Assembly (NCBI GenBank): GCA_019096065.1
Contig: JAGUCH010000001.1
Location: forward strand, 11,408,001 to 11,472,000
DNA: 64,000 bases
Direction: 5' to 3'
From: Paracyclopina nana
Lineage: Eukaryota; Arthropoda; Copepoda; Cyclopoida; Cyclopettidae
Each line of letters begins with the position of its first letter. Within the stretch, counting starts at the first letter, position 1. The notes beneath the pieces were generated by a model that searched no databases, was not told the origin of the DNA, and was given only the letters and a program-made list of their open reading frames with translations. Below, piece by piece: positions 51,401-63,060 of this stretch. Both the position numbers and the translations under genes were made by a program.

Positions 51401-51480
51401 GCCTCATGTTCAGGCCCAGAAGCAATGGTAGCTGAAATGCACACCAAAATGAGCAGTAGATGTATTTTGTGGTTGCTCAT
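48444..51480 (-). CDS. SETD7-like protein with MORN repeats, SET domain and signal peptide
   Basis: Human SETD7 is a 366-residue lysine methyltransferase of nucleus and cytosol. Here six exons (51480-51030, 50676-50278, 50194-49614, 49551-49151, 49090-48734, 48675-48444) encode 806 residues. The N-terminus HLLLILVCISATIASG is a signal peptide. MORN-like repeats fill the middle (GTFTNGLLEGE, GMFKNGVLDGPAVLF, GRFKNGQAHGNFWVE). The SET domain spans about 615-770: NSGEGVFLIRDIP, KVNHHFRKN (the conserved NH), HPRYGLI, AGEELFTYYGYG with the catalytic tyrosines at 753 and 755, and a C-terminal Trp/Tyr helix. About eleven N-x-S/T sites occur. The tail is Lys-rich. The exon ending at 50278 has a GC donor; the one at 48734 a weak GTTGAT. 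The catalytic fold seems intact, but location and substrate are open. Minus-strand AATAAATAAG follows shortly after the stop. Confidence 0.88.
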
Positions 51481-52546
51481 TCTTGGAGGCTTCAGGTCAA
51501 ACTGCTAGTGCAGTAGAAGCTACGTACCCTACTACATATTGTACTCAGCACTTTATAGCATAAAAGAATGACAGGAAGATGTTCGCAAAAAACCTCTTTT
51601 ATGCACTGTGGGAAAATTGACGAAAAATGGCGCATCACAATACAACTAGGATCTTTTAGATTTGATGCATAATAAGTGATTCAGGTTCTTTTAAGCAATT
51701 TTGGGTGCTTTAAAGATTCATCAAAAATACCTGCAATGAATGCAATTTTGCATGTCCAAAATAACCTCAATCACAATGCAACGCTTGAATAACGGGAGTA
51801 ACGGCAATTTCTTATCATATCAAAATATACCATTTAATGGTAGCATTTTCAAGTGTGGCACCTTTAACACATAGTTAGGATTTCTTTAGGTGTTCAGTAA
51901 ACCATAACAAGTCACGCCTTTTCCATTTCTCACGATACCAAGAAACTGTTCTAATACTTATCATACTGCCTCTCAAAATAGGGGTTAAAAACTTATAAAG
52001 TTATGGCAAGTTCATGCATACCCACACCACAGGTAAATGACACACATTACATCACAACTTTTGAGCACCTTCGCCCAAAATCACCTATGTGACAAAGCAA
52101 AATTGACATATGCTTCTCTGAAACAAGTACTGTTTGCAGCCATATAAGTGTAATTCCTAAACAGTACTCTTTGGCAAAGTCCGTTCAAAGCCTTCCATTG
52201 CAAGCACAAATCTAACTTAGAATTTTACAATTCGCGCTATTAAGTAAAATTGTACATTTAATTAAATGCTCTTATTACGCTCAGTTCACTCAGCCTATAT
52301 CTTTTCATGCATTAGTTGGCCCGAGACTCAAAATGCGAAGAAGATGCCACAATATGCTCTCTTACTCCCACTTATCTTGTCATTGTAAATTCAGTCACTT
52401 GGGTGTGAGTTTCATTAGTGTAAAAACAGCAGGCAACAACTTCTCTGTGTGAGCCTCTAAAGTCATTATAAAGTGCATTCTCGCGTCTTCATCGCTTGAA
52501 TGACCATTGAAAGCATGTACCGAAAAGGCTTGCTTGATTTTACTAG
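51481..52546. other. Intergenic, upstream of the SETD7-like gene
   Basis: AT-rich, no gene or repeat recognised. Confidence 0.45.
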
Positions 52547-52757
52547 AGGCCGTTCTCACATTGCCGGAAAAAGCTAAGCTAAGGTAAAAATAGCTAAGCT
52601 AGGGTAAAAATAGCTAAGCTAGGGTAAAAATAGCTAAGCAAACGCTCAACATTTCAAGGAGAGTAGCTGCTTTTTGTGAATGTTGAGCGAAATAACCGGT
52701 TTGGGTTGCATAATTTTTACCTTAGCTAAGCTTTTTCCGGCAATATGAGAACGGCCT
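52547..52757. mobile_element. PIF/Harbinger-like MITE with internal tandem repeat
   Basis: The 211-bp element starts AGGCCGTTCTCACATTGCCG, and the right end is its inverse with about two changes over 45 bases. TAG is duplicated on both sides (52544-52546, 52758-52760), a three-base duplication. Inside the left arm a 20-base unit, TAGCTAAGCTAGGGTAAAAA, is repeated about three times. Confidence 0.85.
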
Positions 52758-52764
52758 TAGGGCT

Positions 52765-52825
52765 CTAGAAATTCCTCTGCGACTTCGTGGCGCTTCGTAA
52801 AACAAAGTCGCGGAGGAATTTCTAG
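52765..52825. repeat. Near-perfect 21-bp hairpin beside the MITE
   Basis: CTAGAAATTCCTCTGCGACT (52765 on) faces AAGTCGCGGAGGAATTTCTA (from 52805) with one mismatch over 21 bases and a 19-base loop. It may be the remnant of another tiny inverted-repeat element or a small-RNA precursor. No evidence separates these. Confidence 0.6.
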
Positions 52826-53764
52826 AAACCTAGATTTTACTTGATATTTAAAGAGAGGTTTCGAGAAAAGCCACGAGCTGGTAAACATTTTCCACTTTCC
52901 AGGAAAAATAAGAGGTGACCACTGGCGACCCCCTGACCTGCAGTTGTTGCCCTCGGGGCAAAGTTGACCATGGCCTCGGGCGTCAACTGAGCCGAGCCTC
53001 GGGCAAATGTTGGCTAATTATGCGTGCTAATTGTTATCCAATCAGAAAAACAATGGGGTTTTAGATTGAAATCAGCTCTTCCCTGCTGAGATAATAAGGG
53101 GTTGTGAAACCGCAACTCTGCAGGGGGGTGCCATACAGTACAAAAGCAAAACAATTCACTTCAGTGTTGACCATGGCATTATTACCCATGGTCAAGATGA
53201 AAAAATCTACCTTATCTCGCCTTGTAAAAATAGTACGTTTTCCTGGACCTGGACATAATTTGATTATTGGTTGCAATCATCGCCCAGGTCAAAAACACTC
53301 AGCTTTTTATTGGCGCTTTTTATAGACAATTTAGTTTACATGTTACACTAGATAGAGATGGATTCTGAAGCTAATACATTGACAATTCTATGTCTATCGT
53401 AGGATATAATGTTATAAAAAGTGATACGTACGTACGAATGAAGAGCATTAGAAAAATGAAGAATTCACACGTTATTTGAGCTTGGCCTTTAGTCATCCAA
53501 AGGCTATAATTATAATAATCAGTTTCTGGAGAAAAAGTTAGTGAATGCTGCCTCTTGCCTTCCTAATGAGGTTCACCAGGGAGATGACAAACACAAAAAC
53601 AAAGGGAAAATATGCGCATATCTGATTGACGACAGAGAAACGTCTTCCGTGACTCGCAACTTAATAACAGTTATGAAATTTGATCATTATGCAAGAGGCT
53701 ATGCAATCAAAAGTATCACAGATAAAGAATAGGACAAGTACATCATCGCTGATAGTTCTTATCA
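52826..53764. other. Upstream region of the glucan-binding protein gene
   Basis: No exon recognised. A GC-richer stretch at 52905-53010 repeats CCTCGGGC three or four times. The promoter of the following gene should lie at the right end. Confidence 0.4.
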
Positions 53765-55185
53765 ATGTGCAAGAAAATGCAGGGTAGGCAGGTCATTTTC
53801 GCTTTTTTGCTCCTCTCACACCCAATTTGGGCTGAGTTGTCTGTCACAACCAGCCTGCAAAATGGGGTGAGGAAAACGCACGAGAAAGGAGAACTGATTT
53901 TCGAGGACAACTTTGACAAGTTGGATTTTGACAAGTGGGAGCATGAAATAACCATGGCTGGAGGAGGCAACTGGGAGTTCCAGGTGGATTCCATTTAGCC
54001 CCCTTTTCCCAGTCATGTAACTCATTGCTTTTAGGTGTACTGGAATAACCGATCCAATTCCTATTGCCAAGATTCAACCCTGTTTCTGAAGCCTCTTTTG
54101 ACCGCTGACCGATTCGGCGAGGAATTTGTCAAAATGGGCCATCTCGACCTCTGGGGAGGGCAGGTACAGCAAATAATGAAAGCATAGCTTAATTCACTGA
54201 CGATATATTGTAGCCTGGTGACTATTGCACAATGGCCTCGTTTTATGGATGTGAGCGTCAAGGAGATGGCACAAACATCATCAACCCCATCTCTTCTGCT
54301 CGTTTAAGGACCTCCAATAGTTTTGCTTTCACCTATGGCAAGGTTGAGGCGAGAGCAAAATTGCCCAGGGGAGACTGGTTATGGCCGGCCATTTGGATGC
54401 TGCCACTAAAACAAGAATATGGCCTCTGGCCCACTTCTGGAGAAATTGACATCATGGAGTCCAGAGGAAACTTGAACCTCCAAGCCAATGGAGTCAACAT
54501 TGGAGCTGAGCAGGCATAATCACTGCTATTTCCTGTAGCAACAAAATTCATTGGGATGGCTTTTATCGCAGGTTGGATCGACATTGCATTACGGAGTCAA
54601 TTATCTGATCAACGGCTGGCCGAAAGCCCATACCGACAAAAACACCCCTGCAGGCCAAGGCTTCGACAAGGACTTTCACACTTATGGAGTGAGTGTCAAA
54701 ACAAAAGCCATCATAAAACCTAAATTAATGGCTGCATCATAGGTTGAGTGGACTCCGGAGCAATTCACCTTTTACGTGGATGATGAAAGCATTGGCACCA
54801 TCACGGTGCCCGAGGGAGGCTTCTGGGAACTGGGAGAGTTTGAAACTGAGTACGGCGAAGGCATGAAAAACCCATGGGAGGGCTACGCCAAAAATGCCCC
54901 CTTTGACAAGGACTACTACTTGATCCTCAATCTGGCTGTGGGAGGAACAGGGTAACAAAGGTTGCGAGAGTTCCAAACGCAACTTTGCGCTTATTTGCCG
55001 TATTTTTTGCCCCCAGCTATTTCCCCGATGAGGCCACCAATTCCCCACCAAAGCCCTGGTTGAACACGTCACCTCATGCAGCCTTGGATTTCTACAATGC
55101 CAAGGAACAATGGCTTTCCACTTGGGACATGGAAGGAGATGAGTCCGCGTTGCAAATTGACTACATCAGAGTGTACGCTTTGTAA
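53765..55185 (+). CDS. Beta-1,3-glucan-binding protein (GNBP/LGBP, GH16-like)
   Basis: These secreted proteins bind microbial beta-1,3-glucan and trigger innate immunity in arthropods; some also cut glucan. Six exons (53765-53983, 54035-54163, 54214-54513, 54572-54688, 54743-54951, 55017-55185) give 380 residues. The signal peptide is within the first 25 residues; the second Met (53777) is an equally good start. The GH16 fold starts at LIFEDNFDKLDFDKWEHEIT, with WNNRSNSYCQDSTL, KVEARAKLPRGDWLWPAIWM, then WPTSGEIDIMESRGN, GSTLHYG, VEWTPEQFTFYVD, LILNLAVGGTGYFPD and a terminal IDYIRVYAL. The catalytic Glu193-x-Asp195-x-x-Glu198 set is kept, so hydrolysis is possible, unlike insect GNBPs that lost it. 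The exon ending at 54513 seems to use a GC donor (CAG|GCATAA). AATAAA overlaps the stop codon. Confidence 0.94.
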
Positions 55186-55189
55186 ATAA

Positions 55190-55948
55190 AGCAAACGCCA
55201 TTCCCAACTTTCGTTTTTTTCAAAGCTTGACAACTGAACTTTTCTGCATCCAGCCAATGTATTTTTCAGTAAGGTCTTTTTGGTTGAATTATTTAAAGGG
55301 CATCTTTTGCCCTGTAAGCCTGATAAGTGTCATTTCACCTTGAAAAATTAACGGATATCAAAGAAAACCTGATGACTCACAAAGCCTCATTTCCCAGAAT
55401 TACTCCAATGAAACTCCAGTTCTTTTTTTTACGTTCTATGAATCAAGCTTTTTTTCTAAAATGCAACAGGTAGCATTCCCTTATCTTACCACAATGCAAT
55501 ACAAGCAACAAAGTAACACGCTTGAAGAGTACTGCAATTTTAAAACACCAAGCTACTTTCATTTTCCTCTCGGAGAATTACTGTAGTTCGATGTAGTTAA
55601 ATAATTACCAAAAAGTTACATGCACGGTTAATGCAACTAATTATCAGAATCAATAAGCTTTCTTTTGAAGTACGTACGTATAATGATTGTAGTACGCCAA
55701 AAAAGGAATGCTATTATCATCAAGAGCGTTACTTTGCGACAGGTCACTTTAGGCTTGATTAGGCAAGTAAAGGTAAAGCAACAAAGAAATGGGACAGATC
55801 ATGAAGCTCTCAGTGCCAACTGGAGGACCATGTCAAACACGGTAGACTACAGATTTCACCAGAGCAAAGGTTTCCTACCATTCAGGGTGCACGCCAAGGA
55901 TTCTCTCGCATTGGTGTGGTGCGTACACACGCAGCAGTGTTGTTCATT
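55190..55948. other. Between glucan-binding gene and foldback element
   Basis: AT-rich, no gene seen. An open frame at 55665-55982 runs into the element and has no family resemblance. Confidence 0.45.
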
Positions 55949-56199
55949 TGTAGCACTGATAAGACTCGAGTCCCATCAGTGACTAAATAAATGAGGACGG
56001 CCTGCACTGATGGGACGTACTGATGGGACCTCAAGGCAAAGTTGGGTCAAATGAGTTCCTGAGGTCAGTAGAATTCATTTGATACCAAATACTTGAAAAT
56101 GGGTGGTTTGTCCCATCAATGCCATTAGCCATCGGAATGATGACCACTCCCTAATTTCATTTTTTGAATTATCTCGCAACCTTTCCCAATAAGGAGTGG

Positions 56200-56310
56200 T
56201 TATTTCTTGGCCATCAGTGAGTGGTCATTTTTTGGCCATCAGTGAGTGGTCATTTTTTTGGCCATCAGTGAGTGGTCATTTTCTGGCCATCAGTGAGTGG
56301 TCAATGTCCT
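56200..56310. repeat. 25/26-bp tandem repeat near the left end
   Basis: GGCCATCAGTGAGTGGTCAT recurs at 56209, 56234, 56260 and 56285, spacing 25 or 26 bases. It joins the two short modules found at both ends of the element. Confidence 0.85.
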
Positions 56311-56360
56311 TCAAGGAGTGGTCAATTATTTCAGCTCATTTTATCGGCAGATCCACTGCA

Positions 56361-57730
56361 TTTGACTTTGCCTCATATTTTGGGTCAAGTTGACTCAAAC
56401 TATCAGCTGCAACTGACATTTTGACTGAAATTTGACTCAGTCAAGAATTTCGAGTTTTCATTGCAGTCACCTTGTAGTATAACACGATCCGCAAGTTTCG
56501 CCATTTGCGAATTCAAAAAGTGTCATAAGTTTGACTTTGCCTCACATTTTGAGTCAAGTTGACTCAAACTTTCAGCTGCAACTGACATTTTGACTGAAAT
56601 TTGACTCAGTCAAGAATTTCGAGTTTTCATAGCAGTCACCTAGTAGTAAAACGCGATGCGCAAGTTTCGGCATGTCCTTGTAAGAAATGGTCAAGGTTCT
56701 ATCAAAGAGTGGTTAATGTTCCATTTGGAAGAGGTCAATGTCACATTAGCAAGTGGTCACTCTGTTTTGTCTTATAAACTATGCCACTTTATCAGTCCAG
56801 ACTGATTTAGTAAGGCGCGATGCGCAAGTTTCGGCATTTGCGAATTCAAAAAGAGTCATAAGTTTGACTTTGCCTTACACTTTGAGTCAAGTTGACTCAA
56901 ACTTTCAGCTGCAACTGACATTTTGACTGAAATTTGACTCAGTCAAGAATTTCGAGTTTTCATAGCAGTCACCTAGTAGCATAACGCGATGCGCAAGTTT
57001 CGGCATTTGCGAATTCAAAAAGTGTCATAAGTTTGACTTTGGCTCACATTAATTTTGAGTCAAGTTGACTCAAACTATCAGCTGCAACTGACCTTTTGAC
57101 TGAAATTTGACTTGGTCAAGAATTTCGTGTTTAATTAACAGTAAAGTAGAAGTACCGCGCGATGCGCAAGTTTTCACTCTTACGAATTCAAAATGAATCA
57201 AAATTTGACTTTGCCTCACATTAATTTTGAGTCAAGTTGACTCAAACTTTCAGCTGCAACTGTCCTTTTGACTGAAATTTGACTAAGTCAAGAATTTCGA
57301 GTTTTCTTTGCAGTCACCTTGTAGTATAACGCGATCCGCAAGTTTCGCCATTTGCGAATTCAAAAAGTGTCATAAGTTTGACTTTGCCTCACATTTTGAG
57401 TCAAGTTGACTCAAACTATCAGCTGCAACTGCCTTTTTGACTGAAATTTGACTAAGTCAAGAATTTCGAGTTTTCATAGCAGTCACCTAGTAGCATAACG
57501 CGATGCGCAAGTTTCGGTATGTCCTTGTAAAAAATGGTCAAGGTTCTATCAAAGAGTGGTTAATGTTCCATTTGGAAGAGGTCAATGTCACATTAGCAAG
57601 TGGTCACTCTTATTAACTACACCACGTTTTGAGTCCAGACTGATTTTGTGTAACGCGATGCGAAAGTTTCGGCATTTGCGAATTCAAAAAGTGTCATAAG
57701 TTTGAATTTGCCTCACATTTTGAGTCAAGT
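56361..57730 (+). repeat. Left array of 169-bp units
   Basis: Units begin at TTTGACTTTGCCTCACATTT: 56361, 56530, 56863, 57032, 57204, 57377 and 57701. Spacing is 169-173 bases, except two double-length gaps (333, 324) that hold a shared extra block with GTGGTCAAGGTTCTATC-like sequence. Each unit includes AGTCAAGTTGACTCAAA, a near-palindrome, and CGCGATGCGCAAGTTTCGGC. Confidence 0.88.
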
Positions 57731-57776
57731 TGACTTAAATTTTCAGCTGCACTAAAACTTTCACTAAAACTTGGAA

Positions 57777-60700
57777 ATATGTCTGGCTAGGAATAAATCT
57801 AATTAAAAGTCCCATCAAGGAGTGGTTATTTGCAAATGGCAAGTCTAGTTCTTAGTAACTTAAGAAAGCTTAGCCAAGTAAGTTTTTGTGGACTCTTTAC
57901 TAAAAGCACTGCTTTTGAGTCCGAGCTTAAGTCATGCAAGTCTTAGCTATGACTTGACTTAGATTTGGGAAGCAAAGTCTTATCAAGGAGTGGTCATTTT
58001 TTCACTCAAGCTTGGAAATCTGTCTGGCTAGGAATAAATCTAATTAAAAGTCCCATCAAGGAGTGGTCATTTTTTCACTCAAGCTTGGAAATCTGGCTGG
58101 CTAGGAATAAATCTAATTAAAAGTCCCATCAAGGAGTGGTCATTTGCAAATGGCAAGTCTAGTTCTTAGTAACTTAAGAAAGCTTAGCCAAGTAAGTTTT
58201 TGTGGACTCTTTACTTAAAGCACTGCTGTCTAGTCCAAACTTAAGTCATGCAAGTCTTATCTATGACTTGGATTTGCAGGTTTTGCAGACTCACTACTTA
58301 AAGCACTGCTTTCAAGTCCTAGCATAAGTCATACAAGTCTTATCCTTGATTAGACTTAGCCTTGGGAGACTAAGTCTAATCATGGAGTGGTTAATTTTTC
58401 ACTAAAACTTGGAAATCTGTCTGGCTAGGAATAAATCTAATTAAAAGTCCCATCAAGGAGTGGTCATTTGCAAAAGTCAAGTCCAGTACTAAGTAACTTA
58501 AGAAAGCTTAGCCAAGTAAGTTTTTGAGGACTCTTTACTTAAAGCACTGCTGTCTAGCCCAAAATTAAGTCATGCAAGTCGTATCTATGACTTGACTTTA
58601 GCTTTGGGAGGCAAAGTCCCATCAAGGAGTGGTCATTTTTTCACTCAAGCTTGGAAATCTGGCTGGCTAGGAATAAATCTAATTAAAAGTCCCATCAAGG
58701 AGTGGTCATTTGCAAAAGTCATGTCCAGTTCTTAGAAACTTAAGACAGCTTAGCCAAGTAAGTTTTTGTGGACTCTTTACTAAAAGCACTGCTTTTGAGT
58801 CCGAGCTTAAGTCATGCAAGTCTTAGCTATGACTTGACTTAGATTTGGGAAGCAAAGTCTTATCAAGGAGTGGTCATTTTTTCACTCAAGCTTGGAAATC
58901 TGTCTGGCTAGGAATAAATCTAATTAAAAGTCCCATCAAAAGTGGTCATTTTTTCACTCAAGCTTGGAAATCTGGCTGGCTAGGAATAAATCTAATTAAA
59001 AGTCCCATCAAGGAGTGGTCATTTGCAAATGGCAAGTCTAGTTCTTAGTAACTTAAGAAAGCTTAGCCAAGTAAGTTTTTGTGGACTCTTTACTTAAAGC
59101 ACTGCTGTCTAGCCCAAAATTAAGTCATGCAAGTCGTATCTATGACTTGACTTTAGCTTTGGGAGGCAAAGTCCCATCAAGGAGTGGTCATTTTTTCACT
59201 CAAGCTTGGAAATCTGGCTGGCTAGGAATAAATCTAATTAAAAGTCCCATCAAGGAGTGGTCATTTGCAAAAGTCATGTCCAGTTCTTAGAAACTTAAGA
59301 CAGCTAAGCCAAATGAGTTTTTGTGGACTCATTTACATAAAGCACTGCTTTTGAGTCCAAGCTTAAGTCATGCAAGTCTTAGCTATGACTTGACTTAGAT
59401 TTGGGAAGCAAAGTCTTATCAAGGAGTGGTCATTTTTTCACTCAAGCTTGGAAATCTGTCTGGCTAGGAATAAATCTAATTAAAAGTCCCATCAAGGAGT
59501 GGTCATTTTTTCACTCAAGCTTGGAAATCTGGCTGGCTAGGAATAAATCTAATTAAAAGTCCCATCAAGGAGTGGTCATTTGCAAATGGCAAGTCTAGTT
59601 CTTAGTAACTTAAGAAAGCTTAGCCAAGTAAGTTTTTGTGGACTCTTTACTTAAAGCACTGCTGTCTAGTCCAAACTTAAGTCATGCAAGTCTTATCTAT
59701 GACTTGGATTTGCAGGTTTTGCAGACTCACTACTTAAAGCACTGCTTTCAAGTCCTAGCATAAGTCATACAAGTCTTATCCTTGATTAGACTTAGCCTTG
59801 GGAGACTAAGTCTAATCATGGAGTGGTTAATTTTTCACTAAAACTTGGAAATCTGTCTGGCTAGGAATAAATCTAATTAAAAGTCCCATCAAGGAGTGGT
59901 CATTTGCAAAAGTCAAGTCCAGTACTAAGTAACTTAAGAAAGCTAAGCCAAATACAGTTTTGCAGACTCATTTACTTAAAGCACTGCTTTTGAGTCCTAG
60001 AATAAGTCATACAAGTCTAAACTATGACTTGACTTAGCCTTGGGAGACAAAGTCTAATCAAGGAGTGGTTAATTTTTCACTCAAGCATGGAAATATGTCT
60101 GGCTAGGAATAAATCTAATTAAAAGTCCCATCAAGGAGTGGTTATTTGCATAATTCAAGTCCAGTTCTTAAAAACTTAAGAAAGCTAAGCCGAATGAGTT
60201 TTTGTGGACTCATTTACATAAAGCACTGCTTTTGAGTCCTAGCTTAAGTCATGCAAGTCTTAGCTAGGACTTGACTTAGATTTGGGTGGCAAAGTCTTAT
60301 CAAGGAGTGGTCATTTTTTCACTTCAAGCTTGGAAATCTGGCCTGCTAGGAATAAATCTAATTAAAAGACCCATCAAGGAGTGTTCATTTGCAAAAGTTG
60401 AGTCCAGCTCTTAGTAACTTAAGAAAGCTAAGCCGAATGAGTTTTTGTGGTCTCTTTACTTAAAGCACTGCTGTCTAGACCAAACTTTTTTCACTCAAGC
60501 TTGGAAATCGGTCTGGCTAGGAATAAATCTTGTTAAAAGTCCCATCAAGGATTGGTCATTTTTTCACTCAAGCTTGGAAATCTGGCTGGCTAGGAATAAA
60601 TCTAAATAAAAGTCCCATCAAGGAGTGGTCATTTGCAAATGGCAAGTCTAGTTCTTAGTAACTTAAGAAAGGTTAGCCAAATAAGTTTTTGTGGACTCAT

Positions 60701-60970
60701 TTACATAAAGCACTGCTTTTGAGTCCGAGCTTAAGACATGCAAGTCTCAGTTATGACTAGACTTAGATTTGGGAGGCCAAGTCTTATCAAGGAGTGGTCA
60801 TTTTTTCACTCAAGCTTGGAAATCTGTCTGGCTGGGAATAAATCTTTTTAAAGGTCCCATCAAGGAGTGGTCATTTTTTCACTCAAGCTTGAAAATCGGT
60901 CTGGCTAGGAATAAATCTAAATAAAAGTCTCATCAAGGAGTGGTCATTTGCAGAGGTCAAGTCCACTTCT
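57777..60970 (+). repeat. Central composite array of 73-bp and 168-bp modules
   Basis: Taking ATCAAGGAGTGGTCATT as the mark, spacing runs 73, 73, 251, 73, 169, 73, 168, 73, 72, 169, 73, 169 from 57982 onward. The 73-bp module carries CACTCAAGCTTGGAAATC and GGCTAGGAATAAATC. The 168-bp module carries CTTAGTAACTTAAGAAAGC and GTGGACTCTTTAC. They alternate as a higher-order unit of about 241 bp, at times with a doubled short module. Sequence identity between neighbours is high on the left and falls toward 60970. Confidence 0.88.
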
Positions 60971-61199
60971 AAGTAGCATTAGAAAGGCTGGTCAAAAAAA
61001 GCCTTTTATAGACTCGTTTTAAAAAGCACTAATGTCTGTTATTGGCAAAGTTACACAAACTACTGTTGCCTACCTTTGATTAAGTCATGCAAGTAATAGC
61101 TTTGAGAACTTGACTGAGCTTTTAGAGACAAAGTCTCATCAAGGGTTGGTCAATTTTTATATCAAAAGTCCAGCTCTTAGTAACTAGTAAAGGCCAGCT

Positions 61200-63060
61200 G
61201 TGGCTGAAAATTTGAGGCATCTGGACTAAAAATGTGAGGCAAAGTCAAATTTTTGCCTTTTAATAAGTTTGCAATAGCCAAAACATACGCATCGCAAGAT
61301 GGAACTAGTGAACTGCAATAAACTGCTTAGAAAACATGAAATTCTTTCCAAGGTCAGATTTGAGTCAAAATGTCAGTTGTAACGGATAATTTGAGGCAAC
61401 TTGACTGTAGATGTGAGGCAAAGTCAAATTAATTCATTTTGAGTTCACAGGCGCGAAAACTTCCGCATCGCTTTATACTACTAGCTATAAAAATGCAAAA
61501 TTATTGACTAAATCAAATTTCAGTCAAAATGGCACTTGCAGCTGATAATTTGAGTCAACTTGACTCAAAATGTGAGGCAAAGTGAAGTTATCACGCTATA
61601 CTACAGGATATAAATAAAAGTCCCTTCAAGGAGAGGTCAAAGTTACACCAAGGAGAGGTGTAGGTCTAATCATGGAGTGGTCATTTAGATAGGCCTTTAA
61701 AAAACCTATAAAAAATGCCTTGTATCCATGATTTCGTACATCAGAAAGATGAATCATTAGTACTGGGTCTGTTGTTTAAGCACTCTTATCTTTTAAAGAC
61801 ATTCATGTCATATAAGTATTTTAGAAAGCTACTATAAGCTATATGATACAATTAATTAATGTGTTTCAAACCTGAACTAATTGTAAAAGAAATAAGTTAA
61901 TTATATAATATTAACTGACTGAGTCCCATCAGTCTATAATAAAAACAGTTTTTTTAAAACTAGACAGTCAAAATATGAGGCAAAGTCAAACTTTTGACTC
62001 ATTTTGAGCTGGCGAGAGTGAAAACTTACGCATCGCGTTATGATTCTACTTAATTGCTAATAAAATTCATTTTGAGACCCAAATCTTATGCATCGCGTCA
62101 AACTACTACGAAACTGCAAAGAAACCTGAAATTCCTGAAAAGGCCAATTTTGAGTCAAATGTTAGTTGCAGCTGATGGTTTGAGTCAACTTGACTCAAAA
62201 TGTGAGGCAAAGTCACACTTTTGGCTCATTTTGATTTTGCAAGTGCCAAAACTTGCGCATCGCGTTACATTACTTGATCACTGCTATGAAAACGCAAAAT
62301 TCTTAACTGAGTCAATTTTGAGTCAAAATGTCAGTTGCAGCTGATAATTTGAGTCAACTTGACTCAAAATGTGAGGCAAAGTCAAACTTTTGGCTCATTT
62401 TGATTTTGCAAGTGCCAAAACTTGCGCATCGCGTTACATTACTTGATCACTGCTATGAAAACGCGAAATTCTTGGCTGAGTCAATTGTGAGTCAAAATGT
62501 CAGTTGCAGCTGATAGTTTCAGTCATCTTGACTCAAAATGTGAGGCAAAGTCACACTTTTGAAACTTTTTGATTTTGCAACTGCCAAAACTTGCGCATCG
62601 CGATACATTACATGATCACTACTATGAAAACGCGAATTTCTTGACTGAGTCAATTTTGAGTCAAAATGTCAGTTGCAGCTGCTAGTTTCAATCATCTTGA
62701 CTCAAAATGTGAGGCAAAGTCACATTTTTGGCTCATTTTGAGTTCGCAAGAGCAAAAACTTGCGCATCGCGTCATAATATTGCTAAACTGCATAGAAAAC
62801 ATGAAATTCTCGCCAAGGTCAGATTTGAGTCAAAATGTCAGCTGTAACGGATAATTTGAGGCAACTTGACTCTAAATGTGAGGCAAAGTCAAACTTTTAA
62901 CTCATTTTGAGTTTGCAAGAGCTAAAACTTGCGCATCGCGTTATACTTCTACTTATCTGCTAATAAAACTCAAAATACTAGGCTAAGTCAATTTTGAGTC
63001 AAAATGTCAGTTGTTTTGGTCAACTTGACTCAATTTATGAGGCAAAGTCAAACTTTTGAT
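61200..63060 (-). repeat. Right array of 169-bp units, inverted relative to the left
   Basis: AATGTGAGGCAAAGTCAAA, the reverse complement of the left unit's start, occurs near 61231, 61411, 61570, 61971, 62200, 62369, 62538, 62707 and 62876. Spacing is 169 in the best-kept part. CTTGCGCATCGCGT recurs with it. The two arrays could pair over more than 1 kb. Confidence 0.88.

Noticed and set aside
58845-59290. Open frames in the foldback element encoding repeated GHFFTQAWKSGWLG peptides
   Set aside because: They are chance translations of the 73-bp tandem module; frame and stops follow the repeat period.
62054-62854. Repeated open frames with SQLDSKCEAKSHFWLIL
   Set aside because: They are translations of the 169-bp repeat unit without start context or splice sites.
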